Shown in pieces: positions 36,570 through 43,895 of a stretch of 64,000 nucleotides of DNA. The DNA comes from CBDCUI01 sp965223115 (lineage in GTDB: Bacteria; Pseudomonadota; Gammaproteobacteria; UBA4575), in assembly GCA_965223115.1 (NCBI GenBank), contig OZ244982.1, forward strand, positions 806,001-870,000. Direction: 5' to 3'. The translations under genes and the position numbers were made by a program. Under the pieces are notes generated by a model. It made no database searches. It was not told the DNA's origin and was given only the letters and a program-made list of their open reading frames with translations. The first letter of the stretch is position 1. Every line of letters begins with the position of its first letter.

Positions 36570-37427
36570 ATGAAACAAGAAGTAACAGTAGATGGGTTGA
36601 AAATCAATATAAATATAGAAGAAAGTGGTAGTGGAGATACCACTTTGCTGATGGTGCATGGAATTCCTACGAATGCACGATTATGGAGGCATGTGCAGGC
36701 ACAACTTCCACAATATCGCACCCTTGCCATGGATATGGTGGGGTACGGGCAGTCTGATATGCCATTAGATAAATTTAAGCACTCGTTTATGAATCAAGCA
36801 GAGGCAGTGAAAGGTGTTATTGAAGGCCTTGGCTTAAAAGGTAAAGTTATTCTGGTTGCTCATGATCATGGTGGTGGTGTCGCGCAAGTATTCGCAACTA
36901 AATATTGCGACTATATATCTCGACTTGTGTTAATCAATCCAGTTTGTTTCGATCAATGGCCGGTATGTGAAGTAGAAGCCTTGGCAGGTTTAGATGGCGC
37001 ACCAGATGAGGTGTTAGAACAAGCGCTAGGACAGGCAGTTGCAGGATTTCCTGCCTTGATGCGTATGGGGAGTTATGATGGCGCCCCCTTTACCGATAAA
37101 AACTGTAAGCAAAATTATTTGCAGTTTTGGGGTCGAGGTCCGGGTATGACTGGATTTAAATCTTTAATTCGTATCGCTGCCGATCCACAAAATTCAGATA
37201 CCGATGTGGATCACAGCAAAATTACTTGTCCTACCATGGTGATGTGGGGTGTGGCAGATAACTTTATGTCATGTACGGCTGCAGAAAAACTAAAAGAAAG
37301 GATTTCTGGTCCTACCCGTGTGCAATATTTAGAACGTGCCGGACACTGGGTGCAGGAAGATCGCCCGGATGAGGTTGCAAAGTATATTAATGACTTTGTA
37401 ACAGAATGGGCAGGTGTCAATCTGTAG
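36570..37427 (+). CDS. Alpha/beta hydrolase with Asp nucleophile (epoxide hydrolase/dehalogenase-like)
   Basis: A 285-residue alpha/beta hydrolase. The oxyanion segment is MVHGIPTNARLWR (HGxP). The nucleophile elbow is AHDHGGG, with Asp99 rather than Ser, as in epoxide hydrolases and haloalkane dehalogenases. The catalytic His is in RAGHWVQEDRPDEV near the C-terminus. No transmembrane or signal segment. The preceding TetR gene suggests induction by a small molecule; the substrate is not predictable. AGGAGG precedes the ATG. Confidence 0.85.
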   Translation: MKQEVTVDGLKININIEESGSGDTTLLMVHGIPTNARLWRHVQAQLPQYRTLAMDMVGYGQSDMPLDKFKHSFMNQAEAVKGVIEGLGLKGKVILVAHDHGGGVAQVFATKYCDYISRLVLINPVCFDQWPVCEVEALAGLDGAPDEVLEQALGQAVAGFPALMRMGSYDGAPFTDKNCKQNYLQFWGRGPGMTGFKSLIRIAADPQNSDTDVDHSKITCPTMVMWGVADNFMSCTAAEKLKERISGPTRVQYLERAGHWVQEDRPDEVAKYINDFVTEWAGVNL

Positions 37428-37456
37428 AAGATCTTTTTCGCGTCAATTGCATTATC

Positions 37457-37506
37457 GACTTTTTGAATGCGCATGTGTGGCAGTTCACACTGCGCTTCTA
37501 AAAGTC
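37457..37506. repeat. Long imperfect hairpin between convergent genes
   Basis: GACTTTT, GAA, GCGCA and GTGTG on the left pair in order with CACAC, TGCGC, TTC and AAAAGTC on the right, around the loop GCAGTT. This gives about 20 base pairs with one mismatch and two single-base bulges. It sits between the hydrolase gene and mdh, which converge. No clear T run follows on either strand, so it may be a bidirectional terminator or an extragenic palindrome. Confidence 0.6.
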
Positions 37507-37547
37507 ATGACCTTTAGTAATAAAAGATACTTCTAGTTGTAAAAACT

Positions 37548-38525
37548 TTATATCAAGTCTTTTACGGCATCTCGTTCTTCTAACAACTCTTTTTCGGTTG
37601 CTTTGATCATCTCCGAACTGTAATCGTCCATGCTTAGGCCTTGAACTACTTCATAGTTGCCATTTTTGCATTGAACTGGGAAGGAATACATTAATCCTTT
37701 CTCTACACCATAGTTTCCGGTAGAGACAATTCCCATACTGACCCAGTCATCCTCTGGGGTTCCCAGTACCCAATTACGCATATGATCCATTGCAGCCGAA
37801 GCGGCCGAAGCGGCCGAAGAGGCACCACGCGCATTAATCACTTCAGCGCCACGTTTTTGCACTTTAGGAATAAATTCATTTCGATACCAAGATTCATCAA
37901 CTAAGGATGCAGCATTTTTGCCATCGACCGTACAATGGCTAATGTCTGGATACTGGGTAAGAGAATGATTGCCCCATACCGTCATATGTTTAATTTTAGT
38001 GACAGCCGTATTTGTTTTTGAGGATAACTGACTGATTGCGCGATTATGATCGAGTCTCATCATAGAAGTGAATTGAGTAGGTGATAAGTCTGGTGCATTA
38101 TTCATGGCTATCAAGGCGTTAGTGTTTGCGGGATTACCCACAATCAGGACTCTAACATCACGTGAGGCATGATCATTGATTGCTTTACCTTGCGGTCCGA
38201 AAATTTTGCCATTTGCACTGAGTAAATCGCTACGTTCCATTCCTTTAGTTCGTGGGCGAGAACCAATTAACAATGCATAATCCACATCTTTAAAACCAAC
38301 ATCGATATCTGCAGTAGTCACAATGCCTTCTAATAAAGGGAAAGCACAATCGCGTAACTCCATTTCTACACCTTGTAATGCTGGCAATGCTGGCTCGATT
38401 TCTATCAGCTGTAAAATAATAGGCTGATCAACTCCAAGCATTCCCCCTGCAGCAATACGAAATGCCGCTGCATAACCAATATTTCCTGCAGCTCCTGTTA
38501 TGGCAACTCGTACAGTTGGTTTCAT
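37548..38525 (-). CDS. mdh: Malate dehydrogenase (NAD-dependent, cytosolic type)
   Basis: Interconverts malate and oxaloacetate. A 325-residue member of the mdh group with the Rossmann motif ITGAAGNIGYAAAFRIA. The substrate Arg residues lie in IGSRPRTKGMERSDLL and the catalytic Asp/His pair in MRLDHNRA and WGNHSLTQYPD. NPANTNALI is the conserved coenzyme loop. A tail of about ten residues is charged. GGAGG precedes the start. zapE lies just upstream on the same strand (21 bases). Confidence 0.96.
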   Translation of the reverse strand: MKPTVRVAITGAAGNIGYAAAFRIAAGGMLGVDQPIILQLIEIEPALPALQGVEMELRDCAFPLLEGIVTTADIDVGFKDVDYALLIGSRPRTKGMERSDLLSANGKIFGPQGKAINDHASRDVRVLIVGNPANTNALIAMNNAPDLSPTQFTSMMRLDHNRAISQLSSKTNTAVTKIKHMTVWGNHSLTQYPDISHCTVDGKNAASLVDESWYRNEFIPKVQKRGAEVINARGASSAASAASAAMDHMRNWVLGTPEDDWVSMGIVSTGNYGVEKGLMYSFPVQCKNGNYEVVQGLSMDDYSSEMIKATEKELLEERDAVKDLI

Positions 38526-38546
38526 CTTTCCTCCTAAATTTAGTGA

Positions 38547-39647
38547 TTAATGTGGGTTATGTTGTTTTTCTAAATATTCATGTGACTGCATTTCAGTTAA
38601 TCTGCTGGTTGTACGCTTGAACTCATCGCATAGCCGTGAACCGCAATACAATTCCTCAGGCATTGCTTCAGCAGAAAGGATTAACTTTACATTACGATCA
38701 TAAAACTCGTCTACTAGATTAATAAATCTTCTTGCTTGATCATCTTTGTTGGCAAATATTGGTACATGTGAGATTAATACAGCATTAAATTGTTTAGCAA
38801 TGTCTATGTAATCAGCCGCACTACGTGGCCCATCACAAATCTCCTTAAAGTCAAACCAAGCAACATTATTCGTATGTCTGATAGTTTGGATCGGTCTACC
38901 ATTTATTTCAATTTTTTCCCAAGAGGCGTTACTGCGTTCATTAGCAACGTTAAGAAAGGCATGTTCTAGCCAATCATGGGATGACACATCTATAGGAGAA
39001 TTGTACATGTCATTTTTTTGTAAAAATTCAAAGCGATGATCTATTTCCCCATCCAATTCAATTACTTTAGTGTGTTCTTGTAAGAGCTTTATAGCAGGTA
39101 AAAATTTTTCTCTTTGTAAGCCATCTTTATAGAGTAGTGAAGGCTCTACATTCGATGTGGTAATAAGTACGACATTGTTTTCAAATAAACCTTCCAGTAG
39201 ACCCGATAAGATCATGGCATCCCCGATATCATTTACATAGAATTCGTCAAAACACAAAACTTTTGCTTTAGCAGCAAATTCATCGGCAACCAATTTAAGA
39301 GGATCAGGTTTATCGCGATAATTTTTCAACATTTTATGGACATCATCCATAAAACGGTGAAAATGTAGCCGAATTTTTTTAGAGGTGTGTAAATTCGAAA
39401 AAAACAAATCCATTAAGAAAGTTTTACCGCGACCTACACCACCCCAGATGTATAACCCTTTGATGTAATCAGTATTCGAATTTTTAGCCAATATGGCAAC
39501 AACTCTATCTATAATAGTGGAATCATCAGGATTGCTAGTATCGAGCTCGTCATATAAATCTTGTAGGGCCAGAACAACTTTCTTTTGTTGTACATCTTCC
39601 ACTAGCTGGTGTTTATGAAGCAGATCTTCGTAGGCTGACGTTATCAT
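38547..39647 (-). CDS. zapE: Cell division protein ZapE (AFG1-like ATPase)
   Basis: A 366-residue P-loop ATPase of the AFG1 family. Walker A is GGVGRGKTFLMDLFF, followed by RLHFHRFMDDVH (family hallmark), Walker B LCFDEFYVND and the sensor LITTSNVEPSLLY. The C-terminal block includes FKEICDGPRSAADYIDIA. In E. coli ZapE binds FtsZ and affects division under low oxygen. It precedes mdh and is the last conserved gene before the accessory region. Confidence 0.95.
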   Translation of the reverse strand: MITSAYEDLLHKHQLVEDVQQKKVVLALQDLYDELDTSNPDDSTIIDRVVAILAKNSNTDYIKGLYIWGGVGRGKTFLMDLFFSNLHTSKKIRLHFHRFMDDVHKMLKNYRDKPDPLKLVADEFAAKAKVLCFDEFYVNDIGDAMILSGLLEGLFENNVVLITTSNVEPSLLYKDGLQREKFLPAIKLLQEHTKVIELDGEIDHRFEFLQKNDMYNSPIDVSSHDWLEHAFLNVANERSNASWEKIEINGRPIQTIRHTNNVAWFDFKEICDGPRSAADYIDIAKQFNAVLISHVPIFANKDDQARRFINLVDEFYDRNVKLILSAEAMPEELYCGSRLCDEFKRTTSRLTEMQSHEYLEKQHNPH

Positions 39648-40038
39648 TAATTCTTGCTTATTCTTTTTTAACCCTCATTATCAACTAGTTAGTGACTTCC
39701 ACAAGTGTGCTTAAAGGTATAGGAGCTGATATTGGATAAAACTCAATAAATTCTTGTAATTACGCTGAAAAATTGTGCAGAAATGCTTATTTTTGATTAA
39801 TTTTTATGCAATGTAGGCAGGGTATTTGGTTTTATCGAAACGTTCTTAATTACTCAAATAATTCAAAATGAAATACATCAAAGGAGACTGCTAAATTAAA
39901 AAACCTTACTATATCAATATAGTTACGTGAAATAGATGCTATAAATTGTCACAAATGTGCCAAAAATTGTCGAAATTTCACTAATTTATAGTCCCCCATT
40001 AATTTGAAAAATTACTAAGTTGTTGAAAAGACAGTTTT

Positions 40039-40068
40039 TTGCCTAATTGGCATTAAATGTGCTTTATA
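40039..40068 (+). promoter_or_regulatory. Candidate promoter of the small RNA
   Basis: TTGCCT (40039-40044) and TTTATA (40063-40068) are separated by 18 bases. Transcription would begin near 40075, about 100 bases before the terminator. Other A/T-rich pairings are possible, so this is tentative. Confidence 0.35.
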
Positions 40069-40074
40069 TATCGT

Positions 40075-40172
40075 GAGCCTCTCAACATGAAGCAAATATC
40101 CTCTATTTGGACATGTTGTTATTCTCGACTCCTCCTGGATTCGGCCGTCTTATTAAGACGGCCTTTTTTTTT
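40075..40172 (+). ncRNA. Candidate trans-acting small RNA with anti-Shine-Dalgarno motifs
   Basis: About 98 bases. The 5' hairpin pairs CAACATG (40083-40089) with CATGTTG (40112-40118) and CAAATA (40093-40098) with TATTTG (40104-40109), with loop TCCTC. An unpaired linker (40119-40142) contains CTCCTCC at 40129-40135, the complement of the AGGAGG ribosome-binding core. A perfect 9-bp terminator stem and nine T close it. Exposed CU-rich motifs in a loop and linker ahead of a terminator are the layout of translation-repressing small RNAs such as the cuckoo-type RNAs. No known Rfam family was recognised by eye. The strand could not be confirmed beyond the T run. Confidence 0.5.
40143..40172 (+). 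terminator. Strong intrinsic terminator
   Basis: GGCCGTCTT pairs with AAGACGGCC across the three-base loop ATT, followed by nine T. Ends the small-RNA candidate; no coding gene precedes it on this strand. Confidence 0.9.
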
Positions 40173-40337
40173 GTTTGTATCCTTTAGTTCATAGATAGAC
40201 AAGAAAAGGGCAAAACTACCTTGAGCTCCATTCCTAGATATCTATGGTTGATCTTGGTATTGATCGTGTCTGACCCTATCGATTCGCTATATAACTCTTA
40301 ATTATATCGATAAAGCCATTTTTATCGCGCTTTAACA

Positions 40338-40427
40338 CTATTTATTATCCATCGCCTTTTGTAATTTACGCAAATAGTCAACATCATATCGACTTATATT
40401 ATTTCTAGGATTTAATCCTATATCATT
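40338..40427 (-). other. In-frame continuation after the amber stop of the nuclease-like gene
   Basis: Directly after TAG the same frame reads NDIGLNPRNNISRYDVDYL then RKLQKAMDNK and a second TAG at 40338-40340. The composition is protein-like and forms a plausible charged C-terminal helix. A single substitution (for example TAT to TAG) would explain it; suppression or read-through is another option. Confidence 0.5.
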
Positions 40428-41252
40428 CTATGTTACTAATAAGTTTTTTTCTTGTGAAACACCCATATAAGATATTCGAACTAGTATTCCAATAATCTTG
40501 CTAGATTTATCATTAAAAACTTTATTCCACACATAATAGTTTTTATTTATAAAGTTATTCAAATGGGTATTAAGTGAAGCAATTAGCAAATTATCATTAG
40601 GAGCAACTAAGAGGTTAAAGTCTGGATTTATTGGTTTGCTCACTTCAATTGCAACTAATCCACGGTGTTTTATCTTATTATTCTTGCTAAACGCTACTTT
40701 CAATTGATTGCATGCTTTACGGATGTTTTTTTCTAATTTATCTGCTGAATGTATTCTCTTGCACTCAATGAAAACTGTTTTATCCATGAAGGTAAACGCT
40801 GTGTCAGTTGGGGAATTAAAAATAGCAAACAAATATTTATCAGGGTGATAAATTGTTGCAACGGTGTGAGCTTCAAATAGAAAGTTTCTAGCTTCTTGAT
40901 TTGAATGTGTTTCATCTATACTAGAATCAGGTCCATTTATTGCCTTTTTTAATTTTTCAATTACGCCAGTAAGAGACGATACTTGTTCATTTTTTAGTGA
41001 TTCGTAAATGCCAATAATTGCCATTGTTTCAAATAGAACATTGACCGCATTGGGGTAATTATTTCTAATTTCTTCGCTATTCCACTTGTCATAATTTAGT
41101 GTGAAATGTTCAAGATATTCCCCATAACGATCTACTCTCTTGTTATGAATATTTAAACCTAACTTTTCTAGCCATTTAACTGCTGAAGTATATGTTTTTA
41201 ACAAACTACTATATGTTTGTGTGTCTATTAAAGATGCGTTAGCTGGTGTCAT
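40428..41252 (-). CDS. Uncharacterised protein with PD-(D/E)XK-like nuclease pattern
   Basis: A 274-residue soluble protein I do not recognise. The N-terminal half is helical. The middle has Glu127 (RNFLFEAH), Asp150 (SPTDTAFTF) and Glu163-Cys-Lys165 (VFIECKRI), the E...D...ExK order and spacing of the restriction-endonuclease-like fold, then a helix KLEKNIRKACNQLK as expected after the core. Nuclease activity is inference. It is third in a minus-strand set after a winged-helix-like gene and a nucleotidyltransferase gene (57 bases after the latter). It stops at TAG 40428-40430, but the frame stays open for 29 more codons. Low-GC coding like its neighbours, no signal peptide. Confidence 0.7.
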   Translation of the reverse strand: MTPANASLIDTQTYSSLLKTYTSAVKWLEKLGLNIHNKRVDRYGEYLEHFTLNYDKWNSEEIRNNYPNAVNVLFETMAIIGIYESLKNEQVSSLTGVIEKLKKAINGPDSSIDETHSNQEARNFLFEAHTVATIYHPDKYLFAIFNSPTDTAFTFMDKTVFIECKRIHSADKLEKNIRKACNQLKVAFSKNNKIKHRGLVAIEVSKPINPDFNLLVAPNDNLLIASLNTHLNNFINKNYYVWNKVFNDKSSKIIGILVRISYMGVSQEKNLLVT

Positions 41253-41309
41253 TACAATATTTATCTAATTTAAGCTTTGGATTATTGGATGAATATATTT
41301 TAAATTACT

Positions 41310-42005
41310 CTATTTGAAGTTGCGTTCAATTATTGTTATTAGTTTTTCGTTTAGCTTATTTCTTGATTTATCAATATTTGTACTAAATCTAATTTGGCTC
41401 TCTATGGCATCATCGAAATATGCATTCTTTTTTAATTCACGCAATCTATCAGAAATATAATTACTAACTTGCTCATTGGCTGATGCTACATCTTCAACCA
41501 TTTTTGAATACCCATCGATTAGAGAAATAATATCTTCTGCATCTTTACTTCCTAATATGTCACCCTTACCACGGTCGCCAAACGATTCAATCTTTGTAGC
41601 TAACAAATAAGTAGGACTAATTACTTTTATTTTTATTCCATCAATTTCAAGCGCACGCGCGTGCTCGGTAGCTTCTTTGAACCATTTATTTTTAAAGCCG
41701 AGTACACTTTCTTCAGTCGGCATAAAATCAACAGGAGTACCATTAAAAACGTAGCGGCATATTGGAGCATCTTCTGATTGATCGTGCTTAAAACCTAATG
41801 CTTCAACTGTTTCAGAAAATTTATAAAATTCTGATTTTGTTGTTACTTGTATTACTACATCAACATCTCTTGTTGGCCGTGGCCTATCATCATCATTTAT
41901 ATATAGTGATACGATCGCACCGCCGACAAACATTAGATCATCTAGCAAAGATTCAAGTGCCTTTGCTACTTTCAATAGTGAAATAGTATTAGGGTTATTC
42001 AACAC
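41310..42005 (-). CDS. Nucleotidyltransferase, AbiEii/AbiGii toxin-like
   Basis: A 231-residue nucleotidyltransferase. The signature FVGGAIVSLYI holds Gly28-Gly29, and TRDVDVVIQV holds Asp47 and Asp49, with a third acidic residue in GTPVDFMPTEES. Later blocks ISPTYLLATKIESFGDRGKG and DAEDIISLIDG are typical of the AbiEii-like family used as toxins that modify tRNA or other targets. The start is GTG 42005, overlapping the end of the upstream winged-helix-like gene by 11 bases, so antitoxin-like and toxin-like genes are coupled. Toxicity here is inference. Confidence 0.85.
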   Translation of the reverse strand: MLNNPNTISLLKVAKALESLLDDLMFVGGAIVSLYINDDDRPRPTRDVDVVIQVTTKSEFYKFSETVEALGFKHDQSEDAPICRYVFNGTPVDFMPTEESVLGFKNKWFKEATEHARALEIDGIKIKVISPTYLLATKIESFGDRGKGDILGSKDAEDIISLIDGYSKMVEDVASANEQVSNYISDRLRELKKNAYFDDAIESQIRFSTNIDKSRNKLNEKLITIIERNFK

Positions 42006-42540
42006 CTAACTTTTCTTTGATAGCTTGTGCGCCAACTTCGCGTACTCTAACATCGCCGACTCTTTGTGAGTCGAGTAAAGCTAACATTTCGTATAGTTCT
42101 GGATCTTCTTTGGCAGCTTCAGGTGCGAGTTCATGAATCGGATCACATGAATAACCTTCAACACCTTCATCGTCAGGCCAAACCCAATGTAGCTGATCGC
42201 TAGGTGCTAGTTGCTCATCAAATAGGCCAATAGCATCAGCCGTTGGCATACCCCTGACTTTTGCTCTACTTGCACCTGCTGGAAATGCGTACTTAGCACC
42301 ATGAATCATGAACTCAGCCAATGCGCGCCGATTCACTTTTAAATCGCCCTTGTCACGTTTGCCTTTATTTCCAGATAGTAGGGATGCAGACTTGGCGCGC
42401 TCGACAGCATATTTCACAGCACTGGGAGGCATGCCCCCAAGTGATTCACCTAATGACTGGAATGAATAGTTGTCATCAAGTACAGCTAATTTCATCGCTA
42501 CAAGTAAGTCTTGTGGCTTGAGTGCATCACTATTTTTCAT
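41995..42540 (-). CDS. Winged-helix-like regulator paired with the nucleotidyltransferase
   Basis: A 181-residue protein. The N-terminal 60 residues look like a helix-turn-helix domain: DLLVAMKLAVLDDNYSFQSL, then GESLGGMPPSAVKYAVERAK. The rest is a mixed domain with WVWPDDEGVEGYSCDPIHEL and VGDVRVREVGAQAIKEKLG. I start at ATG 42540, with AAGGAA six bases upstream; a TTG further upstream at 42561 is less likely. Such regulators commonly pair with AbiEii-like enzymes as the antitoxin. A perfect inverted repeat overlaps its promoter, suggesting self-repression. I do not recognise a named family. Confidence 0.78.
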   Translation of the reverse strand: MKNSDALKPQDLLVAMKLAVLDDNYSFQSLGESLGGMPPSAVKYAVERAKSASLLSGNKGKRDKGDLKVNRRALAEFMIHGAKYAFPAGASRAKVRGMPTADAIGLFDEQLAPSDQLHWVWPDDEGVEGYSCDPIHELAPEAAKEDPELYEMLALLDSQRVGDVRVREVGAQAIKEKLGVE

Positions 42541-42559
42541 GGCTATTTCCTTAATGTTC

Positions 42560-42607
42560 AATATTCTAGAATTTAGAATATTATATAGTTAATTTAGGAA
42601 AATACAA
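42560..42607 (-). promoter_or_regulatory. Promoter and palindromic operator of the three-gene island
   Basis: On the minus strand -35 TTGTAT (42602-42607) and -10 TATAAT (42580-42585) are 16 bases apart. The perfect 9-bp inverted repeat AATATTCTA / TAGAATATT (42560-42568 and 42574-42582, five-base centre) overlaps the -10 box and the start region. A repressor bound there would block transcription, the usual design of an autoregulated toxin-antitoxin promoter. Confidence 0.7.
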
Positions 42608-42823
42608 GGGCAAGTCAATAGCAAAGTACATAGGAAATGGTCTAAGTTATTGATTTATATGTAGCTGCTTAGCGGCTCTTAGCTACCGTTAGGTGATGGT
42701 GATATCTGAGTCGACAACCTCTTCATGGTAGTGATGACTGTCACCCTCGTGGTCAATTTGCTAGCCGGTTGTGAATACTTCTAGCGCTTCAACTCTGAGC
42801 TTGATTAGCGAATAATCTAGGCA

Positions 42824-43873
42824 ATGGCTCTTGGTCCCCTCATGGTAGATTTATGTGCAGATACCATATCTGCACAGGAACGAAAACTTTTGCAGTCACC
42901 TCAAGTAGGTGGCGTAATCCTATTTAGCCGAAATTTTACTTCTATTGAAAAATTAAGTGCATTGATTGATGAGATCCATGCACTACGCCACCCAAGGCTA
43001 TTAGTCGCGATTGACCAAGAGGGAGGCCGTGTACAACGGTTGCGCGATGGGTTTACACAATTACCTGCGATAAAACTTTTGGGCGATCTTTATGAGAAAG
43101 ACACCAAACGAGCTTGTGATTTATCTGAAATTAGCGGCTGGTTGATGGCCGCTGAACTTAGATCAATTGGAATTGATTTTAGTTTTGCACCCGTACTGGA
43201 TCTTAACTACGGCATTAGCCAAGTTATTGGGGATCGTGCTTTTCATAAAGACCCGGATGTTGTATCTACCTTGGCTTCACGTTACATACATGGAATGAAA
43301 GACGCAGGGATGCAAGCAGTGGGTAAGCATTTTCCAGGTCATGGCTATGTTACTGCGGATTCTCATATCGATTTGCCGACAGATACCCGTACATATCAAG
43401 ATATTTTAATGGCAGACATCATCCCTTTTCAGCGCATGATAGATCACGGTCTTGCTGGGATAATGAGTGCACATGTTATTTATGAAAAAGTCGACAAGAA
43501 AATCGCTACATTTTCAAAGAAATGGTTAGATACGATGTTACGTCAGCAATTAGAGTTTAATGGTGTAATTTTCAGTGATGATTTAAGTATGAAAGCTGCG
43601 GATTGTGGTGATGAATACATCGAGCGTATCCATAAAGCTTTATCTGCTGGCTGTGATATGGTGCTTGTTTGTAATGCAAGTGAACAAGCTTGTGATGTTG
43701 CAGAGAGGCTAGAAAACTATAACAATCCAACTTCTCAGATTCGTTTGACACGAATGCATGGAGGCAAAGATCCACTTTCATACTATGAGTTGCGTCAGAC
43801 AGATAAATGGAAGCATGCTGTAGCACAAGTCGAATCTTACCAAGTCTCGCCTTATGGTGAATTAACAATTTAA
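42824..43873 (+). CDS. nagZ: Beta-N-acetylhexosaminidase NagZ
   Basis: Glycoside hydrolase family 3 enzyme that recycles peptidoglycan by removing GlcNAc from anhydro-muropeptides in the cytoplasm. 349 residues. Conserved features: GPLMVDLCADTISAQE, VAIDQEGGRVQRL, and KHFPGHGYVTADSHIDLP with the catalytic His of the flexible loop, then FSDDLSMKAA with the nucleophile Asp. No signal peptide, as expected. The 240 bases upstream hold nothing I can name. Confidence 0.96.
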   Translation: MALGPLMVDLCADTISAQERKLLQSPQVGGVILFSRNFTSIEKLSALIDEIHALRHPRLLVAIDQEGGRVQRLRDGFTQLPAIKLLGDLYEKDTKRACDLSEISGWLMAAELRSIGIDFSFAPVLDLNYGISQVIGDRAFHKDPDVVSTLASRYIHGMKDAGMQAVGKHFPGHGYVTADSHIDLPTDTRTYQDILMADIIPFQRMIDHGLAGIMSAHVIYEKVDKKIATFSKKWLDTMLRQQLEFNGVIFSDDLSMKAADCGDEYIERIHKALSAGCDMVLVCNASEQACDVAERLENYNNPTSQIRLTRMHGGKDPLSYYELRQTDKWKHAVAQVESYQVSPYGELTI

Positions 43874-43895
43874 TTATTTAATACTGCCTTCAAAT

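Larger units (their letters stand above)
39648..40337. other. Long intergenic region between zapE and the accessory island
   Basis: AT-rich, with no coding region I can support on either strand. The only clear structure is the small-RNA candidate at 40075-40172, described separately. Stretches 39648-40030 and 40173-40337 show scattered short A/T runs but no convincing promoter, repeat or RNA gene. Confidence 0.6.

Noticed and set aside
37795..37830. Tandem nine-base repeat (GCGGCCGAA-like) inside mdh
   Set aside because: It encodes the normal Ser-Ala-Ala run of the malate dehydrogenase helix with no length change against the family, so it is codon repetition rather than an insertion.
40087..40188. 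Possible short peptide (MKQISSIWTCCYS...) in the small-RNA candidate
   Set aside because: It has no ribosome site, runs through the terminator hairpin and T run, and the start codon is paired in the first stem.
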